A stretch of DNA of 64,000 nt from Neoscytalidium dimidiatum (lineage: Eukaryota > Ascomycota > Dothideomycetes > Botryosphaeriales > Botryosphaeriaceae): positions 1,364,001 to 1,428,000 of the forward strand of contig CM074700.1 in the NCBI GenBank assembly GCA_037367355.1. The letters run 5' to 3'. This document shows, one piece after another, positions 34,806 to 45,999 of this stretch; the first letter of the stretch is position 1, and each line of letters begins with the position of its first letter. The notes beneath the pieces were generated by a model. The model was not told the origin of the DNA, ran no database searches, and saw only the letters and a list, made by a program, of their open reading frames with translations. The position numbers and the translations under genes were made by a program.

Positions 34806-35927
34806 TCAATTGCTCTCAGAAGGCACCAAATTTCGCAAAGAGAGATCATAGACCACGTCCTCAACCTCCTTGACCTGATTCAACGGCGCCTTAGCGATGG
34901 ATATGATGGGATCTGCGGCATGTGCACTTACCCTGTACTTGATAGCATCACTGCGCCTCCTCAGAGCATCGTTCTTAAGGTTGAGGATCTGGAAGCCTGC
35001 ATGGACATCCTTGATGAACTGTGAGATTTGCATGGGCCGCTTGCAGTCTCCGAGAGTAACCGAGTTGCGTGCAAGACGTGCCTGCGTCGAGTCAGCCGTG
35101 ATAAGACTGTTTGGCCTAGCAAAATGACTAACCAGCTCATCGAGCAGGGAGATGAGAGCCTGGAGGTATTCCTCAATGGTAAGGTGAAAAGCATCTCTGT
35201 CTTTAAGGTTGACTGGAACTGCGCTCGGGTTAGAGCCCGCGCAAAAACACAGCAAGATGGGCGCCAATATACCGTTCAGGATGCTTCCAACTTCCTCAAT
35301 GGTCAACAAACGGCCAGGCTTTGCATCACTGCCCTCAGGAGCAAATCCACCAAGATAGCAACAGTAAAGGATGGTAAAAACCTTTATCCATCAGCACGAT
35401 CGGGATGTTTGAGGGATTGAAACGCCACGGTAGTCACGGTACTTACGGTGTCCTGGACCTGCCGAGTCCAGCTATGATTGAACTTGTAGTAGGGATGCTT
35501 GCTGGCAGCTTCAGCAAGCTTCTGGACAGCATCTACCTCATAGCGAATAGCAGCTTCGGCGCTGACGATTACGGCAGGCACTTGACGGATATCAGCAAGG
35601 GTGGAATGGCAAAGTCCAAGAGAGGGGCTATCCGTACGATCGGCAGTGGGTGTTGAGTGGGCACGGGCGAGGATCGACTGGGCTGAGCGGCCTGCGAAGA
35701 ATTAGCATGTGCATAGCGGATCAGCAGGCTGGGAGTGGCATGCATTGCTTCTCCAGGGTCTGGATGATATCGCGAAGCTCCTAGTGGGCATATTTAGCTT
35801 GAACGGCGACACGGCGAGGAGGCCAGCGCCAGGCGAGACTCACTTCACGCACAGAGGAGTCCTGGTCAACGCGCTCCTGAAGCTGCTCGAAGATAGCCGG
35901 ATCGACCATTCCCTGTCTCGCCGCCAT
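34806..35927 (-). CDS. Translin
   Basis: Octameric nucleic-acid binding protein; with TRAX it forms the C3PO endoribonuclease. The start at 35927 gives MAARQGMVDPAIFEQLQERV. Exons join as VRE-ELRDIIQTLEKQ, then a block reading RSAQSILARAHSTP, the helix around AAIRYEVDAVQKLAEAA, HPYYKFNHSWTRQVQD, LLTIEEVGSILN-VPVNLKDRDAFHLTIEEYLQAL, ARLARNSVTLGDCKRP and the signature FQILNLKNDALRRRSDAIKY, ending in KEVEDVVYDLSLR. These are the family's helices. There are about seven exons. The boundary after LEKQ has no GT donor: the only join that keeps frame is a GC-AG intron at 35692-35743 (donor GCATGC, acceptor TTCGCAG, branch-like TGCTAAT). Confidence 0.9.
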
Positions 35928-37871
35928 GGTGGCAGTGGGTGCTTTTCTTAGCGGGCGGTTGTTGTTGCAGTCAGAGTTTGCCTGCGTCGGTTGAAGTTGA
36001 CGGATCTAGCAAACGGCAGCCACGGCAACAGCGTTGCATCACACGCAGCACCCTAGTTCTACGCATTTCAGAGCTCATATTGCGTGTAATATCAACGACC
36101 CCAACGCAGGATTCGCATGTCTTTCATAGATATCTCACGCCCTGTTCTCGACGCCACGTTGGCGCACGGCCCATCCCGCAGAGCGAGATTTCACACGGCC
36201 AAGACAGGATTCACACCGCGTCATTTACACCTAGACAACTACTTCAACTCCCGATGCAAACGCTGAGAGTCTTTTCTTCTGCCACAGGTGGCAGCACGTC
36301 TTGCTCATCATGTTGGCACGCCCGCCTTCGAAGGCGCAATGTTGCACATCCTCCGAGCGGCAAGAAATTTGCAATCGATCGTGCCTGTCTACATCTCGTC
36401 CACGTTTCCAATCCCTGATCATCGACACTCACCATCTTTCCTCAAGAACCTACACTGGGCAGGTTTCTCAACGAGATGATAGTATTCGCATCAGTCGAGA
36501 CAGTATGAGACGGGCGACACTGTGAGCGGCGGCATGAGCAAGTTGAGCGGCCGTCACCCCATTCCCAAAAACCAAGCCAAGAAATCAAAGAGAGCTGGAA
36601 GAAAAGAAGAAGTGAAGGAGAAGAAGACCTGGCATTTCGTTATACAGCTGGGCAGTTGGCCTGCGTGCGAGGAGGCGACTGGCGCCAGCCATGGGTGCCA
36701 CAGACCCCGTGCGGGTGGCTTTCGGAGAGAGCAGTGCCAGGCGTGGATTTCTGTGAGTGGGACTGACTGATGAGTATTTCCACGCGACCGGTTTCGGTAG
36801 TAAAAACATCGTAGACCCGCCCCGAGCCTCTCTTTACAATTGGATCGAGTGAGCAGTGCCTTCCGGAGAGCCAAAGGCAGCCAATCACAGGTTGAAGGGG
36901 CGGGCCAGTGGCGGTGGGGGTGGAAGCGAGGAGAGCCCTGCGGGATGACGGAATGCCTGGCGTGCCGGGGTCCTTCATCGATCATCGGCCCGGGATCGTT
37001 GTTTGCTTGAACTGCACGCCTTCACCAGTTCAAATACCGTGTGTGCTTCCGGCTGCACGGAGCTGCGGGTGGATTGCAAACGCGGCCCTTACCATACGAG
37101 GAGCCCAAGCAACAGTCGGAATTGCATCACGCTGGGCGGATTTGGGGCGGCAGAGGCTTGGGCATAGGATCTCCGGGCGCAGGCGGGCCAAGCTTGACAG
37201 CAGACTACAATACTGTGTACGTACCAACACAGCCCAATATCAGCAGCACCGAGCATCTCCCCGGAGAACATGCGGATTGGAGGCCCTGTCATTTGTGATG
37301 CCGCGCGCATCCCGCGGCACCGTCGCTGAACTACTGCGCGACTGGAGCCCTCTCGGATCATAGTGGCCTCCGTCTTCGACGCTGTTTGGCGCCCGCCTGC
37401 GCTGCTGCTTCCCTGCCACCCCACGCGACTCATGCTCCAGTTTCCAAGTCCTTTGTCTTGTCGCCGCGCAGATCGCTTAGTACGCCCGCGTGTTGGGCAG
37501 CGCCCAAGAGACCAGGTATCCCACACCTGTCGATCCCGCCGCCACGCTGCCAGCCAGTAAGCCTTGCCGGAGCCGACCTCCAACTGCAAGCCAAATCAGC
37601 GAGAGCTTCGCCCCATGTGCGACGTACAACACGCTTCCCGGCCGCGACAACGCTGGCCCTCCGCTCTCGGGAATGCCTGTGGTGTGCCGCTTGTTATATA
37701 CTCTGCAGCCGCCTCTCGTGCCTGCCTTTGTTCACCTTGTTTCCGCCCCCGTCGCACCTCTCTGCAGCGAGAATCTGCTCCTCTCGCGCTCTCCCATGGT
37801 CATGAGCATTCCGTCTTCCTAGTCCAGAGTGCCGTTGTGTATTGCTGCCCAGCGCCCGACCGCCCGCTGCC
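35928..37871. other. Divergent promoter region of 1.9 kb
   Basis: Between translin and the Ser/Pro-rich gene, which are read outwards. Many short overlapping frames, none with family motifs or splice structure. Part of it may be the long 5' leader of the right-hand gene. Confidence 0.5.
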
Positions 37872-39642
37872 ATGTCCTTCAAAATGCCGCCACTTCAGAC
37901 CGTCACGCAGTGCGCGTCGCTTGTCACTGCGACTCGAGCAGTATGGGAGCTGTCCCGAATGGTCCGCCAAAAGAAGCGTGAGGTGGACCAGACCAAGGAG
38001 GTCGAGGACCTGCTTGATGAGATCGAGGAGTTCGTGCACGAGGGAGTATTGACCAAGCGGGAATGGAAGTCCTTCTGCCATAACGTCGAGGAAGCAATAT
38101 CCAAGAAAGAGTGCACTCCGCGCGAGGCTCAAGCAAAGGTCTTGGATTTCTTGGAGGCCCTCCATTCGATTGCACAGGAATATGCGGAATCAGATGATGG
38201 CATCTACCTCTCGGAACCCGAGGAAGTGGACGACGTGCCCAAAGCACATCAGCACCGCATCGAGGAGAAATGCCAGCGACGCATCGAGTCGAAGGCGCAA
38301 CCGCGACGGGACTCAGCCGTGAAAGCTCGGAGAGAATCTCATTCGCGTTCCCAAGCGCCCGCAGATGGCCCGTCACCGAGACTTTCTCGCTCGCAGACGG
38401 TTCCTTTACCCGACCCGCGCCCACGCAGAGCATCGGCCCCGCTAGCACCTCACCACTACCACGCGCGCTCACCGGTCGGCCAAATGACTCCAGGGACGGC
38501 TACGCCGGGCGGCTCCGTTGCAAGCATTCCTCACGCGCCCGTGAATCTGCCAAGCCAGTTCCAGAACAGCCAACTTTACAGGCCTCCAAGACATGTGAGC
38601 TACCCCACATGTATACAGTTTCACCTCCAGCTTACTAACAATACCAACTCAGTCCTTCGCATCCCCGTCAGCCACGCCGGGCGCTAATGGAGTCCTTTCT
38701 CCAGGAGCCAGTAACGGCGTGTTTTCTCCTGGTCATATGCTCCCCAATCAGCCCACGTACTATCCCAACGCTCCACAGTCTTTCTTCACCCCGGGTACTG
38801 CGTCGCCCTTTGCTGCTGGTATTGGTGGAGCTGCCTCTCCCGCGTATGCATATGCTGGCCCTGCTGGTGCAGCCGGACCTGCCTCCCCAGCATTCCATGT
38901 CAATGGCACTGCTTCACCACCGCACCACAATTACTCTGGCCCGCTACCCGTTCCGCCTTCCCGCACCTTCAGCCAACAGAGCTGGGGCCCGCTACCAGTC
39001 CAGGTTCCTGGCGGTCCGACATCGCCCGCTTCGACGATCCCGGCGCAAAACACTTGGACGCCGAACACAACCTTTCCCTTCCCCGCCTTCCCTATCAACC
39101 AAGCCGGCAATCAAAGCAATGGAAACAGCAATCGTCCCAGCGCCGCGCCTTCGCCTCCTCGCTCCCGTTCTAGCCCGGCGAACAACGCAACAGCCACGCC
39201 GCCTAGAAACGCATCTCCAGGGGAGCCGTCGTCGAACGCAGCATCTTCACCCATCGAGCCGCCGTCTCCCAATGGCTCTATGGGCGGGCATGTGAATGGT
39301 TGGGGTGGTCAGAATGGCAGCCCTTCAGGCTTCATGAGCCCAACTCAAGAAGCTCAAGCCCAGCGCGCGGCAGCCGCAAAGCTTCGGGACCAGATGCGCC
39401 GCCAAAACCAAGCGCAAGCCATTTCCGAGCAGTTGGGCGTGCCGAATCTGGATATCCCACCACCGCCAAACGCGTCACAAAATCAACAGAAGCCGTCGGT
39501 CAATTGGGCTAGCGGCATTGATGACGCAAAGGAGGGTGGTAATGGTCACAGTGGAAATCCACCTCCCGAGTCTGTGTCTGAGGCCGGTACATACATGGAG
39601 CCAGCTGGCGACAAGAACAAGAGAAGAAGAAGGAAACAATAA
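37872..39642 (+). CDS. Ser/Pro/Asn-rich protein with helical N-terminus
   Basis: Exons 37872-38594 and 38653-39642 join as RPPRH-SFASPS to 570 residues. The first ~120 residues are helical and charged (VWELSRMVRQKKREVDQTKEVEDLLDEIEEF, split here only by description) and look folded. The rest is a low-complexity region rich in Pro, Ser, Asn, Gly and Ala, with repeated ASP/TASP-type motifs such as GTASPFAAG and NGTASPPHH. Near the C-terminus a helix with AQRAAAAKLRDQMRRQNQAQA is followed by a basic end, KNKRRRRKQ, that could be a nuclear signal. The repeated SP/TP sites would suit proline-directed kinases. No family is recognised; a scaffold or nuclear regulatory role is only inference. Confidence 0.82.
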
Positions 39643-40971
39643 AACAAGCGACATGAGATCCACAGTATTCAAAAAGTGGAAGACTCACAGCAATTTTGTG
39701 TAATTTTCGCAAAGCTGGAAGCCGTCAAAGGTGCTGCTGTTTGGACCGAATGTGGTTCCTGAGAAGTTGCAGCCTGCGCCAGAACTAGGTTATGTCAAAC
39801 TACCATCCACCGGATCCTGATTTCCTGCTCACTACCAAAATCGTGAGATGGCCACTACTCATCGACCTGATAATGGCGCCGACATTGGTAGATCATAATG
39901 CTCTCATATCATGGACTGGTCAATCGCAATCGGCCTTATGCATACATTCCGGACCTCTCAATAAGTTGTACTTGATGATTCTTGCATCGAAGTATCTTCC
40001 AAGCGCTTCTTTCTTATTCATGTCCTTTTTTTCATTTTTCTTTGTCGCTGCCGTGGCGAGTAGAAGCTCTATTTATCGCAATAACTACTATCTCGTAAGC
40101 GGCTTCGATGACTAACGACAATCGTAGGCCTTTTCTTTCTTGTATATTCTCTCGATCCGCTCTATCTTAATTCTTTCGTTCTAACTAAGTCTTTGTGCTT
40201 CACTCTCCTTTTTCCTGCTCGCCATCAATCACAAATACGTCACTAGTGTGTTGCTTCCGGTACCTGCATGGTCTTCATCCCAGAACATCGTGTAGTTACA
40301 GTTGAGATACCCCTTGACTTCCTTCCACATGACCAAAATATCGTCATAGACATTACGAAGATATGAAACAGAATTATGAAATGAAATCGATGAATTTTGA
40401 GGTTCGTCATGCTCCACGAGAGAGCACAGATGTTTTTCAAGCGGATCGACCATTCCACTGAACAAACATTCAGGTCATGGGGTTCCTTGCTGTGATGTGT
40501 CCCAACAAGTCTGTCTTAGGATGCGGAAAGTTTCGCGAAATAGCAAGGGTGAGCCGCTGGCTAGTCTCCACCTTCAAAGATGGCTGATAAAGCAAGGAGC
40601 GCTCATTAGTAGCAGTTCGAAGGAACAAGCACTTTGAAGGCTTGAACATGAAATTGCTTTGGTGCATACACTCTATTACATGAAAATGAGAAGACAGTAT
40701 TCCAAACTTCAGTGATTTCAAATGTGTGTATGGGTGAATTGGTTTAGAGTTCAACGTAAAAACCATTAAGGAGCAAAAGTAGAGATGTGCGATGAGAACT
40801 CGCGAACGGCACAACGCATAACTACCGTACGGAGGTTGTCTCTTGTAAAGTCCACACGTTGGCTTCAGTGTGCGTTCGCGGGCGAGTACTGTCCTTCCAC
40901 CAAGCGAGCCCTTCAACCATGGATATCGAACATTCATCTCCATCAACTGGGGCATCTTGAGGCGTGCGACC
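39643..40971. other. Convergent 3' flanks, possible small minus-strand frame
   Basis: Between two convergent genes. A 78-codon minus-strand frame at 40229-40465 (starting MFSGMVDPLEKHL) is somewhat protein-like but lacks a family match or splice partner. Otherwise nothing recognised. Confidence 0.45.
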
Positions 40972-43110
40972 TCATCGCCTTGAGCCCCTACTCCGACTCC
41001 TGCTCCTATCTCTCCTCCGATCCCTATCCCTCTCTCTGCTTCGATTCCTCTCGTCCCTGGTGTTCCCACCGGCTCTACCACCACCACCAGGTACATATCT
41101 GTCGATATCGCCTCGACTTCTATAGTCGCGGTCTCTATCCCTATCCCGATCGCGGTCACGATCACGGTCTCGGTCTCTATAGTCTCTGTCCCGTTCTCTC
41201 TCTCTATCTCTGTCTCTGTCCCTTTCTCTTCTCGAGCTCCCACTACCGGGCACATATCTGTCTGTCTCAGGCGGGCTTCTACTCCTCGACCTGACACTGC
41301 GATATCCACGACGGGGCTGGGGACTACGACTCCCAGCCCGGTAACGGCCGCGGGATGCGCTACGCGAGTGTGTGCGGTAGCTGCTCCGTCTTCCGTACCG
41401 ATCACTGCGGTCCCGATCGCGCGCATCATAATAGCGCCCTGAGCGGCGGCGATCATCGTCGTACCGGGAGGAGCGGGAGGGACTGGGTGAGCGCGAGTGA
41501 TAGCGACTACGACGCATGATTGTGGCGCGACTGCGGGAGCGAGACCGAGCGCCACGGTGCGACTCCTTGTCTCTTGAGCGAGAGCGTCCGCCGCGACGAG
41601 ACTCACGGTCGGCACGAGAGGAGCGGACGGAGGCGGGGACAGAAGGGGCGCGGACGGAACGGGTATCTTCTTTAAGGGATTCTTCTTTCCTAAGGGTAGG
41701 GGTATCCTCTTTTCTTGAGCTGTACTCTTCAAGCTTGGGTGTAGAAGGCGAAGAGGGGCCCTTATCCTTGGAATCCAACCTAGCTAGGCGTTGAGCGGCA
41801 GGATCGCGCGGGACGATAGATTTTGGAACCAGTGACCTCCGGCTAGGTGGCTCAAGAGAACTGGACCGCTCTAGTTCAGGCCGTTGGCGAGACTTTTCAA
41901 GCGCCTTGCTTTCCTCAATCAGCTTAATGAGGGCTTCCTCGTCCGATATTTTGACCTCTTCGGCAGTTTTCTCAGCAGGTTCCTCAGCCTGTTTGCTGCG
42001 ATCGGGACTGGAGTGTCGAGCCTCAGGGCTGGGAGAGTGATTCCTTCCTCTGCTCCTTTCCCTGCTTCTTTCCCGGCTCCTTTCCCTGCTCCTGTCTCTG
42101 CTTCTGTCTCTGCTCCTATCACGATCCCTAGCTCTAAATCTGCCTCTGCTCGTGTCTCTGCTTGTTGACCTCCGCCGTCGCTCTCTGTCTCGATCGTGGC
42201 GCCTGGAGCGTTCGCGCTCTCGCTCGCGCTCGTACTCCTCTTCTTCGCGTCGCCTCCTCTCGCGTCGCTCCTCTCTTTCGCGTTCCCATTGTCTCTCCCT
42301 TTCCCTACGCTCTTCCCGTTCCCTTTCATACTCGCGTTGGCGCTCGGCCTCCCTCTCCTCCCGGAGCCTGCGGCGTGCTTCCTCGCGCTCCTGACGCTCC
42401 TTCTCTCTCTGCTCCTCCTCCTCACGCTGACGACGGCGTTCCTCTTCAGCCTTCCTTTTTTCTTCGCGTTCTCTCTGTTCCTCCTCGGCCAGGCGAGCCT
42501 CGCGCTTCTGCTGTCGCTCTTTGCGGCGCTCCTCGGCCTCTTGCAGGTAGTCCTCGTCAGTCTTGCTGCCGCGAACAAGCTCCTCTTTGGCAGCATCGTC
42601 ACCAATGTCGGCGCGACGAATCTCACGCATGCGAGCCTCGGCGCCGGCTTGCTCGTCCAGGACGGAATTCAGGATTTCGCGCACATGGGTCTCGGCGGCA
42701 CGATAGATCTCACTGCGTTCGGCGGCGCCTTCTAACAGCGGGGCGGCTATGCGGCGGTCTTTAGACAGGAGGGTCGGATTGCGGGTGGTCTCGCTTTCGC
42801 CGAGCTCCTCCAACGACACGATGAGAGTGTGCTTGGCATCCTATTGAGGTACAGCTGGTCAGTAAGGCGGATATGAAACATGACAGGCGCGTAGACGCAC
42901 ACTTTGGTCGAACTTTTGGAACGCATCCTTGCGCAAGGTGTCGAATTCGCCTTTCTTCTTGAAAGTGTGCAAGATGGCCTCAATAGCGGCGCGCTTGTTC
43001 TGAGTGAGCGGCAGGTCGGAGGTCTTGAGTTTCTTGCGAGCCATGGCGGGGTCGGCCAGCGCATCTTGCTCTTGGTCGAGCGAGCGCTTGCGCTGGTCGA
43101 GCTGGGCCAT
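40972..43110 (-). CDS. COMPASS subunit Shg1 with long Arg-rich tail
   Basis: Component of the Set1/COMPASS histone H3K4 methyltransferase. The start at 43110 gives MAQLDQRKRSLDQEQDALAD. The conserved domain covers about residues 25-150: KKKGEFDTLRKDAFQKFDQS joined by splicing to DAKHTLIVSLEELGESE, then RRIAAPLLEGAAERSEIY and RMREIRRADIGDD. After it comes a coiled-coil of Glu/Arg (EERRKERQQKREARLAEEE) and a very long tail of RE, RD, RS and SR dipeptide repeats, for example RDRDRDRDRDRDRDYR near 40972-41300 and RSRDRSRDRSRERSRERS near 42050-42110. Pro-rich and phosphosite-like Ser stretches lie between. The tail recalls RS domains of splicing factors, an observation of composition only. The only intron seen is near 42842-42900. 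Confidence 0.85.
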
Positions 43111-43421
43111 GACGCGTTGTTGCGACGGCAGGTGGGAAGACGTGAAAGAGAGAGAGAGAAAGAGAGGGTCGCGAGCGCGGCTGAGTGCAGCGCATGACAG
43201 GATGGCAGGGGACGAGGAACTCACAAGCGCCAAGCCACCCGGCGGCGGCTGCGGCTGCGGCCGCGGCGACGCAGGCCAACAACCAAAGCGAGACCCATAG
43301 CACTGTTCTCGCCGTCCATACCACCATCCACCCGCACCCAGTCCTCTGCGAGCAGCTGCGTCTGCCTCACCCCCGTCGACAGTCTCCCTACACACTTGCA
43401 GCTTATTCTGCATCCCGCACA

Positions 43422-43466
43422 ATGGTCTCCAAGGTCCTCTTCTGGAGCGGCTTCGGTATGCCCACC

Positions 43467-43502
<36 letters not shown>

Positions 43503-43809
43503 CGTCCTCCTCCTCCTCCACACGACTGCCTCGAACCAGGCCCAGTTGGTACATTGGCTAACGTATAGTCGTCTTACAGGCGTCGCTGTCCGACTGTGGC
43601 AGTTGGGCATGGAGATGCGCCCATTCTTCAACAAGGGCTCGCTCTGGGCCTACCCGCTGTACGCGACCATCGGAGGCAGCTTCGGCTATTGGCTACAGGG
43701 TGTTGAAGCTCGCCAATACAAGCTCCTTGCCGACCGGAAAGACGCGCTGCTCGAAAAGCGTGCCCGCCGCCAAGAACAAGAAAAGAAGGAGGGTCTTGCG
43801 ACCGCGTAA
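43422..43809 (+). CDS. Small mitochondrial complex I-type accessory subunit
   Basis: Exons 43422-43455 and 43580-43809 join to 87 residues beginning MVSKVLFWSGFGVAVRLWQL. One or two hydrophobic segments (KVLFWSGFGVAVRLW and LYATIGGSFGYWL) are followed by a Lys/Arg/Glu-rich helical tail (DALLEKRARRQEQEKKEG). The sequence closely resembles fungal proteins annotated as the 14 kDa subunit of NADH:ubiquinone oxidoreductase; I recall that annotation and could not search it. It would act in the inner mitochondrial membrane. The 124-nt intron carries an 11-unit CCG repeat. The start is divergent from Shg1, 311 nt away. Confidence 0.75.
43469..43501. repeat. (CCG)11 triplet repeat inside an intron
   Basis: Eleven CCG units followed by CCT-type units, within the intron of the small complex I-type gene, just after the donor. 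Confidence 0.95.
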
Positions 43810-44424
43810 GCCGGGGGCAGAGGGACTTGGGTAGCTGAAGAGAATTTGGGGAGGTGGACAATCAGCAGTGGCGCAATTCAGAATCATGGGAATTGCCAGA
43901 CAGACACAGCGAGGATTGTGTCTGGTAGTGGTAGTGCGGCGAATGGGAGCTATCACATGCGGAGTGATCGATGTTATGCACATGTACAATCAATACGCTT
44001 CTGCTGGGTCCAGAACACCGGCCGGCGTACAAAGCTTTTCAAGCTGAACATTCTTGGACTCGTCTGTGTATCAGATGTGCATTACCACCCACAAACCTAC
44101 TTTGTAGAGATGTCCGCGACGCAAACGCGATGACGTGAGAACCAGACCAATGACTGGTCGTGCGCGTAAGCACCCAGGCGGCGCGCAGTGCCTCCTGTTT
44201 AGGACTCATTCCCAGCCAACCAACGCCCCTGCTGCGCCACCATTCTCTCCTTTGGGCTCTTTCACGAGCTCTCTTTCCAGTCATGCACAGCATACGATCG
44301 GCCAGCGCTCTCCTTCTTAAGCCTTTTGCGTTGCCTGTCGCGTTGCAGGCTTGGTGAGGGTTTCGCTTCCCTCGCTGTGGATCCTCCCTGCTCTGGCCTT
44401 CGACAAGACTCACAACGCCATCCC
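43810..44424. other. Intergenic, no gene seen
   Basis: Tandem gap between the complex I-type gene and the CofD-like gene. Nothing recognised. Confidence 0.6.
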
Positions 44425-45999
44425 ATGGCGCTTCCCGTCATTGGAGACTCGGTCAAGCCGAAGGGAATTGTCGTCTTCTCTGGTGGCAGTGCCGCTAATA
44501 ACCTGGTCGACGTGTTCAAGAAGGTAGCTGAGCGAAAGGATTGCTCCTTGAGCTACGTCATCCCCATCAGTGATAATGGCGGGAGCACGTCAGAACTGAT
44601 CCGCGTCTTCGGCGGCCCAGGTGGGTTTCTCAGGCTATCTAAGTGACAACTGCTGACCACTAGTCAGGTATTGGTGATCTCCGGAGTATGTCCACCGCCG
44701 CACCCTAAAGATGTCCCGCGCAGACTCATCCCTCTTTGCAGGTCGTTTGGTCCGTCTCATTCCCGAGAATGGAGACCCCGAAAGGGCTGCAATCAAGGCT
44801 TTCTTCAACCACCGCCTTTGCTTGGACCCAGATGAAGCAAGACACGAGTGGCTGGACATCGTTGAAGCCCGGCACGACTTATGGAAGGGCGTGACGTCGG
44901 AGAAGAAAGAGCTTATTCGCTCCTTCTTGAACTTGTTGAATCTCGAGATCGTGAAGCGTCTCAGGCCCACCTCTACTTTCAACTTTTCGTCTGCCAGCAT
45001 CGGTAACCTCTTCCTTACTGGGTCTGCATCACGTACCTCCTATTTCCATGCCTGTTGCTGATTGTCCTTAGAGCCCGCCTCTTCTCCGGCAGTCTTGAAT
45101 CTGCTATCTACCTCCTGAGCAGCATCTGCGGCGTCCCCTCCAATACTTCCGTTCTTCCCGCAATCAACACCAACTTCTCCCACCATATCAGCGCCCGTTT
45201 AGCCAATGGCAGCATCATCACCGGACAGAACGCCATTTCTCACCCGTCTGAGCCCACCGCTCTCCCAGACGTGACATCGCCAGCTACCCAGGAGACAGAG
45301 GAACATGATTCCATTGAGGATGCCAACCTCCCCGGTTCTCTGCCCACCTTACGCAAGCAGAATATCATCTTCAGCAAGGCCGACGAGGAAGATCTTCCTG
45401 CCCGTATTGAACGCATCTGGTACATCAATCCGTACGGCCAGGAGATCCGCCCTCCGGCAAACCCAAGGGTATTGTCAGTTATCGAGAACGATAGCCAAGC
45501 CGTCATCTACAGCATCGGCTCGTTGTATACATCCATCGTCCCTTCGCTAATATTACGAGGTGTCGGTGCCGCCATTGCCGACACCACAGCCCTTCGGCAC
45601 AAAATCTTGATCCTGAATAGTACTATAGATCGTGAAACTGGTCCTTCAACTCAGCCTTTCTCGGCCTTAGACTTCGTCGCTGCGATAGCCAAAGCGTGCG
45701 CGGAGAGCAGGGTACGTGGCGGAGCCGAAACGATCACGGACCGAGAGTACAGGAAATACGTTACACACGTGATCCACCTTGATGGCCCTGATACACCAAG
45801 CGTAGACAGGGTAGCTTTGTCGGCGTTGGGAATTGAAGCTTTAAGACTGTATGGGAGGAGAGTCGGTGACAGGGAGGCAAAGGGTCACGGTATCTTGCGG
45901 TACGATGAAAATGCTCTTGCCCAGGCTTTGGAAGTTGTGATCGGTGGGGGCAAAGATCTTAGAGGGGATCGTAGTAGAAGGAATACTCTAGATAATTGA
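44425..45999 (+). CDS. CofD/YvcK-fold protein (UPF0052 family)
   Basis: Exons join as FGGP-GIGDLRS-RLVRLIPE and, after a third intron near 45025-45070, NLFLTG-ARLFSGSLESAI. The start at 44425 gives MALPVIGDSVKPKGIVVFSG. The family motifs are clear: GGSAANNLVDVF (nucleotide/sugar-phosphate loop), PISDNGGSTSELIRVFGGPG (the DNGGS motif), GIGDLRSRLVRLIP, SIGNLFLTGARLFSG and SIGSLYTSIVPSLILRGVGAAI (the SxGSLxTSI motif). A Ser/Glu-rich insertion lies near 45240-45350. Bacterial relatives are YvcK/GlmR (cell-wall sugar control) and CofD (2-phospho-lactate transferase in F420 synthesis). Fungi are not known to make F420, so the reaction is unknown. Likely a soluble protein of about 470 residues. Confidence 0.9.

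Noticed and set aside
42162..42764. Long plus-strand and alternate-frame open reading frames
   Set aside because: They mirror the Arg/Glu repeats of Shg1 read in other frames.
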